DNA of 35,683 nucleotides from the NCBI GenBank assembly GCA_030607875.1, contig JAUWJD010000039.1, forward strand, positions 1 to 35,683, read 5' to 3'. This document shows positions 1-7,062 of the stretch, piece after piece (position 1 is the first letter of the stretch; the number at the start of each line of letters is the position of its first letter). This stretch comes from Chloroflexota bacterium. GTDB lineage: Bacteria > Chloroflexota > Anaerolineae > UBA2200. Both the position numbers and the translations under genes were made by a program. The notes under the pieces were generated by a model that was not told where the DNA came from, did no database searches, and saw nothing but the letters and a program-made list of their open reading frames with translations.

Positions 1-56
1 ACCTCCAGCACGAGCCTGGCCTTCAACTCTGGCTTGAACGTTCGTCGCCTTACCAT
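1..56 (-). CDS. IS3-family transposase OrfA, N-terminal 18 codons (partial)
   Basis: ATG at 56 opens a frame reading MVRRRTFKPELKARLVLEV to the window edge. This matches the usual start of IS3-family OrfA proteins (basic R/K-R-R-x-F-x-P-E-x-K-A-R-x-V-L-E, the first part of an HTH_Tnp_1 helix-turn-helix that binds the element's ends). A purine-rich site, GGGGGGAGACAGG, lies directly upstream. Only the first helix is visible, so whether the transposase is intact cannot be judged. Confidence 0.6.
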   Translation of the reverse strand, partial: MVRRRTFKPELKARLVLE

Positions 57-126
57 CCTGTCTCCCCCCTCTTGGACTAAGTCTATTTGAACTAACGTAG
101 GTGTCCAAATCTAGGGGGTCACTACA
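1..126 (-). mobile_element. IS3-like insertion sequence, left-edge fragment
   Basis: Read on the minus strand, the stretch begins TGTAGTGACCCCC and continues CTAGATTTGGACACC, which looks like an IS3-family terminal inverted repeat. About 60 bases inside it a transposase OrfA-like reading frame begins behind a GGGGGGAG Shine-Dalgarno. The element runs off the window, so the second inverted repeat, OrfB and target duplication cannot be seen. It ends about 40 bases beyond the stop codon of the holin-like gene. The outer boundary is either 121 (TGACCCCC) or 126 (TGTAGTGACC). Confidence 0.6.
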
Positions 127-163
127 GGTTCTGAACCTTCCCCGCTCTTCGTTCGAGACCAAT

Positions 164-544
164 CTAGTGCCGCTGTTTGTCTTCCTCGTCGTTTCCAATG
201 AACAGGTTCATCAGCAAGCTGACGACGCTGACGACCAGAGCACCTAAGAAGGCCGAACCGAACCCCATCACGTAAAAGTCCACTCCCAGAATGCTGGCCA
301 GCCGCGAGGCCAGCAGCAGCATCGCTCCGTTGAGCACCAAGAGAAACACGCCCATGGTCAGGATGATCAGCGGACAACTCATCAGTGCCAGGATCGGGCG
401 CACGATGGCGTTCACCAGTCCGAAGATGAGCGCCATACCTGCCAGTGTCTGCCACCCGCCTTCATAGGTGATGCCGGGCACCAGTCGGACCGCTACGTAC
501 AGCGCGACAGAGGCCACAAACCAGCGCAATAGGAACTTGGACAT
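164..544 (-). CDS. YvlD-like phage-holin-family (4-TMS) membrane protein
   Basis: A 126-residue protein with four hydrophobic segments (about residues 5-22, 33-52, 58-82 and 93-114) and a charged tail ending in GNDEEDKQRH. Length, topology and the phrase FGLVNAIVRPILALMSCPL match the family PF04020 (mycobacterial 4-TMS phage holin superfamily IV, including Bacillus YvlD). Despite the name these are chromosomal inner-membrane proteins with no proven lytic role; B. subtilis yvlD belongs to a SigW envelope-stress operon. Here it is the last gene of a six-gene minus-strand operon, 13 bases after the preceding stop, with AGGGGGAGGAGA as ribosome binding site. Membrane location is clear; function is inferred from context only. 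Confidence 0.85.
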   Translation of the reverse strand: MSKFLLRWFVASVALYVAVRLVPGITYEGGWQTLAGMALIFGLVNAIVRPILALMSCPLIILTMGVFLLVLNGAMLLLASRLASILGVDFYVMGFGSAFLGALVVSVVSLLMNLFIGNDEEDKQRH

Positions 545-557
545 TCTCCTCCCCCTT

Positions 558-929
558 CTACTCTACAAAGATCTCGACGCGTTCCTGATCCTCTTCGTCC
601 TCAATGTCTAGAATCTTGCCCTGTTGACCGCTGCGGAGGGCTACAGTGATCTCTTCAAAGTCGACGTCTGCCGTTTCGGGCACGAAGCGGGCCCCCATCT
701 TCATGCCTACGTTGACCAGGGCCATCGGGATGTTGATGTTCACTTTGGTTTTGCCCGTTTTCAGATCGGTGACGCGCACACGGAACCAGCGAGGCTTAGC
801 CCCCTCCGCGGCAGCACTCTCCTTCGTGCTGGCCTTTAGGGCAGACAGGAGCTTGGTCCCCTCCTCAGCAGTGATCTGACCACTCTGAATCATGTTGAGT
901 ATCTGCATCCTTTCTTCAGTCAAAGCCAT
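558..929 (-). CDS. SHOCT-like hairpin protein, soluble (123 aa)
   Basis: Residues 1-30 form a predicted two-helix hairpin (ALTEERMQILNMIQSGQIT, then AEEGTKLLSAL), the SHOCT-like tag shared with three other proteins of this operon. A polar linker follows, then an 80-residue beta-rich domain ending in a very acidic tail (DIEDEEDQERVEIFVE). That domain aligns by eye with the C-terminus of the next gene upstream, so the two are paralogues; this copy lacks the membrane segments. The ATG at 929 is chosen because GGAGGAGAAC lies directly in front and the hairpin starts there. The frame stays open 53 codons further upstream, but that part is repeat-derived. Role unknown; scaffold or oligomerisation partner within the operon is inference. 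Confidence 0.75.
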   Translation of the reverse strand: MALTEERMQILNMIQSGQITAEEGTKLLSALKASTKESAAAEGAKPRWFRVRVTDLKTGKTKVNINIPMALVNVGMKMGARFVPETADVDFEEITVALRSGQQGKILDIEDEEDQERVEIFVE

Positions 930-1004
930 TGTTCTCCTCCTTGGTCTCTGTGTTCTGATCCAGGCTGGGTCCTGCAGCATCCCCTGTTGAGCCATCCTGG
1001 CGGT

Positions 1005-1055
1005 GCCATCGCCTGCGGCCTTGCCTTCGCCAAGACCTGCGGCGGAGCGAACCAC
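1005..1055 (-). repeat. Fragment of dispersed intergenic repeat (single unit)
   Basis: The plus-strand text GCCTTGCCTTCGCCAAGACC with flanking GCCATCGCC and GCGGCG is the reverse complement of the 24-bp unit (GATCTTGGCGAAGACAAGG) found in tandem near 12641 and 15327. It lies in the 151-base gap between two genes of the same operon and points the same way as transcription, as most other copies do. Confidence 0.6.
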
Positions 1056-1080
1056 CGGCTGCAGAGCATCGTGAATAGGC

Positions 1081-1677
1081 TCACTCAATAATGATCTCTA
1101 TGTGCTCGCCTTCCTCTTCGTCGCCTACCTCAATCGTAATGGGCTGCCCATTGTTCAGTCCATCACGCAGGGCCAGGATTGCTTCATCAATGCCGGTCTC
1201 GCGGAACTGGGGTATGAACCGACGTGTCACGTGGATGACCTGCGCGCTGAACCGCAGGGGCAAGGGAAAGCTCAGGAAGATGTGGTCATCGCGATCGACA
1301 ACGCGCAAGTGAACCCAGTGAGCTGTCCGGGCCCAGGCGGCAATGGTGACGACCAATAGTCCCAAGAACAAGGGCATCCAGCCACACAGCCAGGTCCATA
1401 GGCTCACCCGGCTCTGCTGGTACGCGGTTGCGACCACGGCTCCGCCAACCAGCATCACGATCGAGCCGACTGCTAGTGGGTACAGCCAGTAAGGACGGGT
1501 ACGCACCCGCCCCGTTTTCCGTTCTGGCGCATCTTCTGGGAAGGGCTGTTCTTGTTGCCTTGGGTCTGCATCAACCGGTTCGGGTTCAGGCACGAGTTGC
1601 AGCAAGAAGGCTGCTTCCTCCGCACTTATCTGACCGTTCTCGACCATTTCCAGGATTTTCCTGCGTTCTTCGCTCAC
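1081..1677 (-). CDS. SHOCT-like hairpin protein with two membrane segments (198 aa)
   Basis: Residues 1-29 are a SHOCT-like hairpin (SEERRKILEMVENGQISAEE then AAFLLQLV). A Pro/Glu-rich linker (30-60) and two hydrophobic segments (about 65-86 and 93-115) follow. The ~80-residue C-terminal domain resembles the neighbouring 123-residue protein and ends in a similar acidic strand (GDEEEGEHIEIIIE). Both termini probably face the cytoplasm. The GTG start at 1677 is supported by GGGGAGGAG six bases upstream and by a four-base GTGA overlap with the acetyltransferase stop codon, implying translational coupling. An upstream in-frame start exists but lies inside that coding region. No function is known to me. 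Confidence 0.8.
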   Translation of the reverse strand: MSEERRKILEMVENGQISAEEAAFLLQLVPEPEPVDADPRQQEQPFPEDAPERKTGRVRTRPYWLYPLAVGSIVMLVGGAVVATAYQQSRVSLWTWLCGWMPLFLGLLVVTIAAWARTAHWVHLRVVDRDDHIFLSFPLPLRFSAQVIHVTRRFIPQFRETGIDEAILALRDGLNNGQPITIEVGDEEEGEHIEIIIE

Positions 1678-2699
1678 AGCATACTCCTCCCCTTGCCATG
1701 CTGCAAATCCAGCCACATCTGGTCCAAAACCCGAACAGTATGGAAGCCAGCTTTGTGAAACGCTCGCTGTGCCTCTGGGTGCGATGCCGAAACCTCGGTC
1801 CCGACCTCACGGGCTGGAAAGTGGCTCAGGCTATCCAGCCCTGCTGCCAACAGTGCCTCTTCGACCGCTCCGCGACTCTTGAGGTGGACAGTGATCTGCA
1901 GGCGGTGTGCGGCTTGCCTGTAGTGGCCGGTTAGCTCCAGGAATGCAACAATTTCACCCTTCTTCTCCAGTATCCAATCGCTGTGCCTGCGAAAGTGCAG
2001 CAGATCGTCGAACCAGAACTCCAGTCTGCGTTCTATGCCCAGGCGGTAACGGTAGGCAAGAATGGGCCTTACCTTCTGCGCCCTTGCAGGTGTCGTCGCC
2101 TTGAACAGATTGTAGAGACCCTGCCAGTCATCCGGACGGCGTTTGCGCAGTGGCAGAGGTGGCGGTGCTGCCTGCTTCGGCCGCTCCTGTGCAGGCAAAC
2201 TGAGTTCAGCGATGGTGTCGTAGACCTCAAAGCCCAGTTGACCATAGAGCCGCTGTGCTGGGGGATTCCCTGTCTGCACTTCCAGGATTATCAACTGCGC
2301 ACCTCTGTCGTCCGCTTCCTGTAGCGAAGCTTCCACAAGTTTCTGGGCTATGCCACGTCCGCGATAGCCGGGATGTACAGCTACATTGCTGATGCTCCAC
2401 AGCCCGCGGCGTCTGCTTCCCAGGCTCAGGGTGGCGTTTCCTACCAGGCGTCCATTCTCGATCCACACGTGGCCGCTCATGAGGTGTGGAAGCGCCGAAT
2501 GGGAAGCGCCGAGGAGCCACAGCAGTGGCCCGATGTGCGCCAGTTGTCTCATCTCTGTGACAATACGATTCCCTGTGCGCTCGAGTTCCGCCTGGAAGGC
2601 CACTTCGATGAGATCGGCCAGTTGCGGCAGATCATGCTGTATCTCAAAGCGCCGTATCCCGCTATGCTGGGTTCCCTGTGCGATGGAGTGGGCTACCAT
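1674..2699 (-). CDS. GNAT-family N-acetyltransferase, two-domain (341 aa)
   Basis: The N-terminal half carries the acetyl-CoA binding signature of GNAT enzymes: strand ISNVAVHPGY, pyrophosphate loop RGRGIAQKLV (about residues 125-134), then a strand and the motif NPPAQRLYGQLGFEVYD. After a Pro-rich linker there is a second, weaker GNAT-like half ending FHKAGFHTVRVLDQMWLDL. The substrate cannot be deduced. The start is uncertain: ATG at 2699 gives a normal GNAT N-terminus but lacks a good Shine-Dalgarno, while a GTG at 2756 lies 15 bases after an AGGAGG. Its stop overlaps the next gene's GTG start, so it is a full operon member. Confidence 0.8.
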   Translation of the reverse strand: MVAHSIAQGTQHSGIRRFEIQHDLPQLADLIEVAFQAELERTGNRIVTEMRQLAHIGPLLWLLGASHSALPHLMSGHVWIENGRLVGNATLSLGSRRRGLWSISNVAVHPGYRGRGIAQKLVEASLQEADDRGAQLIILEVQTGNPPAQRLYGQLGFEVYDTIAELSLPAQERPKQAAPPPLPLRKRRPDDWQGLYNLFKATTPARAQKVRPILAYRYRLGIERRLEFWFDDLLHFRRHSDWILEKKGEIVAFLELTGHYRQAAHRLQITVHLKSRGAVEEALLAAGLDSLSHFPAREVGTEVSASHPEAQRAFHKAGFHTVRVLDQMWLDLQHGKGRSML

Positions 2700-2767
2700 G
2701 ATGTGTCTGCTCTCGCGTAAGTTGATCTTCCAGGCAGTGGAAGCATTTGCCCACACTGCTGTGGAAG

Positions 2768-3895
2768 CTATCCTCCTAATGCCTCTAGTAGGGTTTCGGC
2801 TTGCTCTGCACTGATCTTGCTTTCAGCCAGCATCCTCAGCACGGCCAGTCGTTCTTGTTCCAGATTCTTCTTTGCCACTCGTGCCTGGGCCGCGACCCGC
2901 ATGCTGCGCCGACGGCGTTGCTGCGCTTTCTGTGCCAGGCGTTCGCTTCTCCGGCGTGCCTTCTCCTCCAGGCGCTCGCCCTTGCGGCGTAGCTTCTCAG
3001 CTCTGCGCTGCGCGCGTTCAGCCTCCCGACGCGTGCGAGCCTCAGCACGCGCGCGCTCTCTCTCGCTCTCGTGCCGCACTTTTGTGGCCCGCCTCTGGTG
3101 AGCCTTGATATCGCCATTGTGGGCCACAACCTTGAGCTGTGCCGCGCCGTTACCGAGGGCACCTGTGAGCCTGTGTGCAGATTCTTGTGCCCCGCCCAGT
3201 TTCAGGGTGCAGGCAACCCGTCCGTGGGGAGCCTCCAGTTCCAGATGGGCGTTCGAAGAAGGATCGAGGTAGACGGCCACATTGCCGTTGGTCTCAATAC
3301 TGCACTGGCCGCTTTGCAGATTGCCTCCAAATTCGACGTCGCCGTTCAGGTCGTGAATCTCAACATCACCATCCGAGTCAAGGATGGAGACATCACCCGT
3401 GACGCTGTGTAGGCTGACTTGTCCGCTTGTTTCCTTCAGAGAAACGTCGCCGCGCACTCCCACGACCGCGACTTTGCCTCCAGCGCCCCGAACTTGGAGA
3501 TCGCCGTTCAGCGTCGTCACGTGCAAAGACTGACTTCCACGGACTCCTACGTCACCATACACCGCTGCAATCTCGATCCGCTTCACCTGACTGAGCGACA
3601 AATCACCACGGTGCTTGTTCACAAACAATTCGTCCAAGGCCTCAACACGCAGGTCTCCGGTGCAATCCTCCACAGCTGCAGTGGTCTCGGCTGGAACATT
3701 GGCTGTCAATGGAACAGTGGTGGAGATTTCCAGCCCGCCTTCTACTTCTCGCACGCTCATGGTTTCGGACTCCTGTCGAAGCAGCAGTTCCACCTGCTCT
3801 TTGTCCCAGCCTCGAATCCGCACGTCGGCGGTGCAAGATCGGAAGACGAGGCGAGGGCGTGGACCCAATCGAAAGGTTTTGCTTTTTCTCGTCAC
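2768..3895 (-). CDS. DUF4097-family beta-repeat protein with SHOCT-like C-terminus (YvlB-like)
   Basis: 375 residues in three parts. About 1-262 is a run of short strands punctuated by GD(V/L)-type turns (GDLRVE, GDLSLS, GDVGVR, GDVSLK, GDVSIL, GDVEIH, GDVEFG), typical of DUF4097 beta-solenoid proteins such as Bacillus YvlB. About 263-345 is an extremely basic Arg/Lys/Glu/Ala helix, probably a coiled coil that could bind nucleic acid or acidic partners. The last 30 residues are the SHOCT-like hairpin (LRMLAESKISAEQAETLLEA). No signal peptide or membrane segment is visible. The GTG start at 3895 has CAGGAGGATGAA in front; the ATG inside that string leads to an immediate stop. It follows the DUF2089 gene by 17 bases. 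Confidence 0.85.
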   Translation of the reverse strand: MTRKSKTFRLGPRPRLVFRSCTADVRIRGWDKEQVELLLRQESETMSVREVEGGLEISTTVPLTANVPAETTAAVEDCTGDLRVEALDELFVNKHRGDLSLSQVKRIEIAAVYGDVGVRGSQSLHVTTLNGDLQVRGAGGKVAVVGVRGDVSLKETSGQVSLHSVTGDVSILDSDGDVEIHDLNGDVEFGGNLQSGQCSIETNGNVAVYLDPSSNAHLELEAPHGRVACTLKLGGAQESAHRLTGALGNGAAQLKVVAHNGDIKAHQRRATKVRHESERERARAEARTRREAERAQRRAEKLRRKGERLEEKARRRSERLAQKAQQRRRRSMRVAAQARVAKKNLEQERLAVLRMLAESKISAEQAETLLEALGG

Positions 3896-3912
3896 TTCAT
3901 CCTCCTGGCGCT

Positions 3913-4284
3913 TCAGTCTCCCTGGAGCAGTTGGATGGCCTCATCAGAACTGATCTTGCCCTGTGCGAGGTTATCCAAGATGCTCCTGCGTTGTTCAGGA
4001 GACATGGTGAGTGCTTCTTTGACCTCATATCCCAGGGCCCGGATTGCCTCGTGCAATCTGCTGCGCACGGTGGGATAGGACAACGCGAGTTCTTGCTGTA
4101 CCTTGTTCAACTTGCCTTCGCAGCGGATGAATGTTTCCACGAAGTTGAGTTGTTCAGGATCGAGTTTGCAGAAACGTGGCAGATCAAACTGGCCTTCCAG
4201 GGCCGAGTCACAACTTCGGCAATGGAGACGGGTGACTGTCAGGTCCTCGCCACAAACTGGACATTTGCCAACTACCGCGTACAT
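3913..4284 (-). CDS. DUF2089 zinc-ribbon/HTH protein with SHOCT-like C-terminus
   Basis: A 123-residue protein. An N-terminal zinc ribbon (C8-P-V-C11-G and C22-R-S-C25) is followed by an HTH-like segment resembling sigma-70 region 4 (QQELALSYPTVRSRLHEAI, about 62-80), and residues 93-123 form the hairpin PEQRRSILDNLAQGKISSDE. This is the DUF2089 family architecture, often found beside DUF4097 genes. As first gene of the operon it is the likely transcriptional regulator, possibly autoregulatory; that is inference. ATG 4284 is preceded by GGGGAGGTAACC. The frame is open 35 codons further upstream, but that stretch spans the -10 region of the promoter and cannot be coding. Confidence 0.85.
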   Translation of the reverse strand: MYAVVGKCPVCGEDLTVTRLHCRSCDSALEGQFDLPRFCKLDPEQLNFVETFIRCEGKLNKVQQELALSYPTVRSRLHEAIRALGYEVKEALTMSPEQRRSILDNLAQGKISSDEAIQLLQGD

Positions 4285-4379
4285 GGTTACCTCCCCATTG
4301 GGTGTTATGTTTGAACGTGCTATCCAGCTAACAGTGTTCTGAAGGCTGTCTGCAAAGAAATGAATATCGACCTTGAAAT

Positions 4380-4408
4380 ATTTTACCACAGAACCCAGTT
4401 TTTGTCAA
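4380..4408 (-). promoter_or_regulatory. Promoter of the DUF2089-DUF4097 operon
   Basis: Minus strand: TTGACA (4408-4403), 17-base spacer, TAAAAT (4385-4380). This is a near-consensus housekeeping-type promoter, not a recognisable ECF (SigW) site. Transcription should start near 4373, giving a leader of about 90 bases before the ATG at 4284. No terminator hairpin is obvious in the leader. Confidence 0.85.
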
Positions 4409-4546
4409 GAACTCAACAGAACATTTAGTTTCTCTGATACAGATCAGATTGTGATGCATATGCTTGGCCATGGACTCTGTTTCAGTCGGTAGTCTAGCCA
4501 CCTGTCACTTTCCGATACCAAAGCTCTGATGCTGCTGGGGTTTGTG

Positions 4547-4780
4547 AGTCTCTGTGGCCGACAATGGTGTGGGTATCTTCACCAAAGACCAAGCCAAAGT
4601 GTTCGAGCGTTTCTTCCGTGCCGAGAGCGGCCTTGTGACTGGGGTCGATGTTGCCGGAATAGGACTGTGCATCACTCGCTCCCTGGTGGAGATGCACGGG
4701 CGTGTATCTGGTTCGAGAGCCAACTCGAGCTGGGCAGTACTTTTCACGTGACCTTTCCCCTCGCCGACAAGTCAGCTTGA
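4547..4780 (+). pseudogene. Histidine kinase 3' remnant (HATPase_c domain), frameshifted
   Basis: Frame one reads VSVADNGVGIFTKDQ, then VFERFFRAESG and VAGIGLCITRSLVEMHG, which are the N-box/G1, F-box and G2 motifs of a sensor kinase ATPase domain. At about 4698-4705 the reading shifts, and the natural ending IWFESQLELGSTFHVTFPL with ADKSA-stop continues in the next frame to 4780. The kinase N-terminal half, phospho-acceptor His and any partner response regulator are absent; upstream there is an immediate in-frame stop. The usual G-T-G-L-G-L G2 loop is altered to GVDVAGIGL. It is a decayed fragment, not a working kinase. The rest of 4409-4546 and 4781-5034 shows no gene that I can support. 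Confidence 0.75.
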
Positions 4781-5034
4781 GCAGCCTCAAGGCAGCCACT
4801 GCTGGCGCTTGTCCTCTTGCCGATAGCGTTGGTTCTGCCAACCTCAATGAGAACCTCAGGTTTGGGCGCGGCCTATCGATTGCGGGGCACGACTGGATTC
4901 TCCTCTGGCCCTTTGATATGCGGCGAGATGCTTGTGCCTTGATGTGAAGCTTAGCGTTCATGTAGTATCCTAGTGATCCGCACGGCTGTTGCATTGGCTG
5001 TGCTGCTCTGCATGCCCCCTGGGCTACTGCAGTC

Positions 5035-5356
5035 TGTCATCGTGAGCCCGAAGGGCGAAGCAATCTGCTCCCTCCGGTGGTTGGAGATTGCTTATCTGCA
5101 CCCCGTTCGGGCCACGAGCCCGCCGCCGTTTGTCGCCTCAGCCGAAGGTGTCGTCCCCGTTTACGCCTCTGGCGTAAAGACTAGAGGGGGCGCAAGGACA
5201 AAGGTGAGACAGGGCGAGCGACGCCGTTCGCCCCGCAGGGGGCGAAGACTCCCTGACGGGGAAGACACTACGCGAGGGCGAGACGGCCTGCGGCGCCCCG
5301 CTCCACTTCGCTTCGGGGACATGGCAGATGCAGGTGTCACTGCGTTCGCAATGACA
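5035..5356. repeat. TGTCAT-bounded non-coding repeat element
   Basis: The block starts TGTCATCGTGAGCCCGAAGG and ends in the imperfect inverse GCGTTCGCAATGACA, so its ends form a ~15-bp inverted repeat. Inside, CGAAGCAATCT is mirrored by AGATTGCTT 30 bases on. This is the widespread TGTCATTGCGAGC-type intergenic repeat seen in many bacteria. The internal string CGCCTCAGCCGAAGGTGTC recurs in inverse orientation near 10957, where another TGTCATTCTGAACG end is present. The block is GC-rich and holds no credible gene. Just left of it, CTCTGCATGCCCC matches the dispersed repeat family. Confidence 0.6.
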
Positions 5357-5455
5357 TATACTGAGCACTTGGGCGTGCTTCAGGATCTCCTGAGCGACTT
5401 TGCAGCAGCCCTGCTTGACAGGATGTGGGGATTAGCAAGAATGGAGAAATGCAGG

Positions 5456-5461
5456 TATAAT
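5456..5461 (+). promoter_or_regulatory. -10 box (TATAAT) for the zinc-ribbon membrane protein gene
   Basis: A perfect TATAAT lies 29 bases before the ATG at 5491, giving a leader of about 24 bases. No good -35 hexamer sits at the right distance, so an activator may be needed. Confidence is limited to the -10 element. Confidence 0.5.
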
Positions 5462-5490
5462 TCTCGGCACATTCGGGGGAGGAATCTGTT

Positions 5491-6030
5491 ATGGAGTTGC
5501 CAGCCGACCTTCAAACCATCATCAGTTTTGTCCTGCTTCTGCTTGGGGCCTATGGCATCCTGTTCTTGATCGCCTTGGTTCTCTGGACATTTCGCGACAT
5601 CCACTCGCGCAGCCGTGATATATTCGTGCAGATCCTGGCTACATTTCTTGTTGTGGTGTTTAGCCTGCCGGGTCTGATGCTGTACTTCATCCTGCGCCCC
5701 AGGTACACTCTCGACGAAGCCTACGAGCATGCCCTGGGGCAGGAAGCATTGCTTCAGGACATTGAAGACCGCTATATCTGTCCCAATTGCAGGCGCAAGG
5801 CAGAAGCCGATTACCTGCTTTGTCCGCACTGCCGCACTGTGTTGCGGAAACGCTGTCCAGACTGCGCACATTTGGTTAACCTGAACCTGGAGATTTGTCC
5901 TTATTGCGGACATGAGTGGCCAGAGTTAAGGCCACAAGAGCAATCGGAGTCTGAGTCAGAAGAGCGGTCGGAGCGTGAGTCAGAAGAGCGATTAGAGCCT
6001 GAATCCGCCGAACAGCCAGAGCAGGAGTAA
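5491..6030 (+). CDS. Membrane protein with double zinc ribbon (179 aa)
   Basis: Two membrane helices (about 10-32 and 44-66) are followed by a cytoplasmic double zinc ribbon: CPNC (about 93-96) with CPHC, then CPDC with CPYCG. The tail is a highly acidic Ser/Glu repeat (SESESEERSERESEERLEPE). The family is the common 'zinc ribbon domain-containing protein' type, with no known enzymatic role. The start is clear: GGGGGAGGAATCTGTT precedes the ATG. It is a single-gene unit with a -10 box upstream and a strong terminator starting right after its TAA stop. Confidence 0.8.
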   Translation: MELPADLQTIISFVLLLLGAYGILFLIALVLWTFRDIHSRSRDIFVQILATFLVVVFSLPGLMLYFILRPRYTLDEAYEHALGQEALLQDIEDRYICPNCRRKAEADYLLCPHCRTVLRKRCPDCAHLVNLNLEICPYCGHEWPELRPQEQSESESEERSERESEERLEPESAEQPEQE

Positions 6031-6061
6031 AAAAGAGGGGGTGAGCCCCCTCTTTTTGTTT
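6031..6061 (+). terminator. Intrinsic terminator (11-bp stem, bidirectional shape)
   Basis: AAAAGAGGGGG, loop TGAG, CCCCCTCTTTT, then TGTTT. The 11-bp perfect stem begins directly after the stop codon at 6030. Because the stem has A-runs on the left and T-runs on the right it can terminate in both directions, which suits the convergent SEC-C gene coming from the right. Confidence 0.9.
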
Positions 6062-6075
6062 AGCCTGGTTCCCAG

Positions 6076-6249
6076 CTACTGTTTCCTTTCTTTGCTGCCC
6101 TTGTATTGAACGTATCCGGGCAAGAGGATACCGCCTCGCGTCTGCCGCAAAGATTCGTCCGGCTCCTCGGTCTGGGGCTGTTCTTCTCTACGACGCCGTT
6201 CAGCTTCGCGCGCAGCCCGTTCCCGCAGACGCTTTTCGGCCTCCCCCAG
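6076..6249 (-). other. Coding-like in-frame extension downstream of the SEC-C stop codon
   Basis: Immediately after the TAA (6252-6250) the same frame stays open for 57 codons to a TAG at 6078-6076. The translation is protein-like: a charged helix (LGEAEKRLRERAAREAERRR), then QPQTEEPDESLRQTRGG and ILLPGYVQYKGSKERKQ. There is no ATG, GTG or TTG near its beginning, so it is hard to read as an independent gene. Most likely the SEC-C gene once ended at 6076 and carries a nonsense change, a sequencing error, or a readthrough stop. Confidence 0.55.
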
Positions 6250-7041
6250 TTATGTCACCGTGCCCCAAGCATCGTAGTACGCTCCACGAGCATGACGGAC
6301 TGCTCCTGCTTCTGCCGCTACTCTCAGCAGGTAGTGATTGAACAGATAGCCATAGTTGGACAAGAAATCGGACCAGGTTATCTGAGTCTGTGTCTCCTGG
6401 CAGTGCTTGTAGGCCTGACTGATGAATGCCATCAACCCCGCTTCCTCTTTATCAGGCAGCAGAATAGCCGCCCACGACAGATGAGGCGGAACCGAAGAGT
6501 GCAGTAAACGCCCCAGAACGAGGTCTCCCGATAGGCCCAGCCGGCCCAACCCATCATCTCCCACACTCACTTCTACATCTTGAAAGACGTCCACCAGCGC
6601 GAGCGAACTCAGCGCCTCCAACGCACCAATGCGATACACACTCAAGTACGAATGGCTCCAGGCCTTTACACGGTCGCGCTCACCCGACAACAGCCTCGGC
6701 CCCATCTCCTCGCTAAAGAGGTCAATGACGCGTTTCTTGCTCCCCTCCAGGCGGTAGTCATGTAGATACCAGTCCAGGAAACGACCTACCTCATCGCGGT
6801 CCAAAGCATTCAGACCTTCGAGGCCATAGTTCCCATTCCAGAACAGATTGGAGGCTACAACAAGCTGGTCGTGAAAACCAGGCCGCTGGCCGAAGGCAAT
6901 GAGTTTGTCCAGGGTAACCTGTTCTTCGCGTCGCCATGCGCTTTCGCGGATTCGCTTGGCACGGTCTTTTTTCAGGCAGCAGTTCTTGTACTTCTTACCA
7001 CTGCCACAAAGGCACGGGTCGTTGCGTCCAGGCTTGGTCAT
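6250..7041 (-). CDS. SEC-C metal-binding motif protein (263 aa)
   Basis: The N-terminus is a textbook SEC-C motif, PGRNDPCLCGSGKKYKNCC (residues 4-22), the zinc-binding knuckle also found at the SecA C-terminus and in YecA-like proteins. The rest is a helical domain of unknown function (EEQVTLDKLIAFGQRPGF onward), like other SEC-C proteins in which the motif is fused to an uncharacterised helical region. ATG 7041 has TAGGAG seven bases upstream and follows the lipoprotein stop by 21 bases, so the two are probably co-transcribed. The oddity is the stop: the frame resumes for 57 protein-like codons beyond TAA. Confidence 0.8.
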   Translation of the reverse strand: MTKPGRNDPCLCGSGKKYKNCCLKKDRAKRIRESAWRREEQVTLDKLIAFGQRPGFHDQLVVASNLFWNGNYGLEGLNALDRDEVGRFLDWYLHDYRLEGSKKRVIDLFSEEMGPRLLSGERDRVKAWSHSYLSVYRIGALEALSSLALVDVFQDVEVSVGDDGLGRLGLSGDLVLGRLLHSSVPPHLSWAAILLPDKEEAGLMAFISQAYKHCQETQTQITWSDFLSNYGYLFNHYLLRVAAEAGAVRHARGAYYDAWGTVT

Positions 7042-7062
7042 CAGTAGCTCCTACTGCTCTTC

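Noticed and set aside
5415-5420. TTGACA upstream of the TATAAT at 5456
   Set aside because: The spacer would be 35 bases, far outside promoter limits.
5380-5913. 177-codon minus-strand frame opposite the zinc-ribbon gene
   Set aside because: The opposite strand has two clear zinc ribbons, membrane helices, ribosome binding site, -10 box and terminator; this frame has none.
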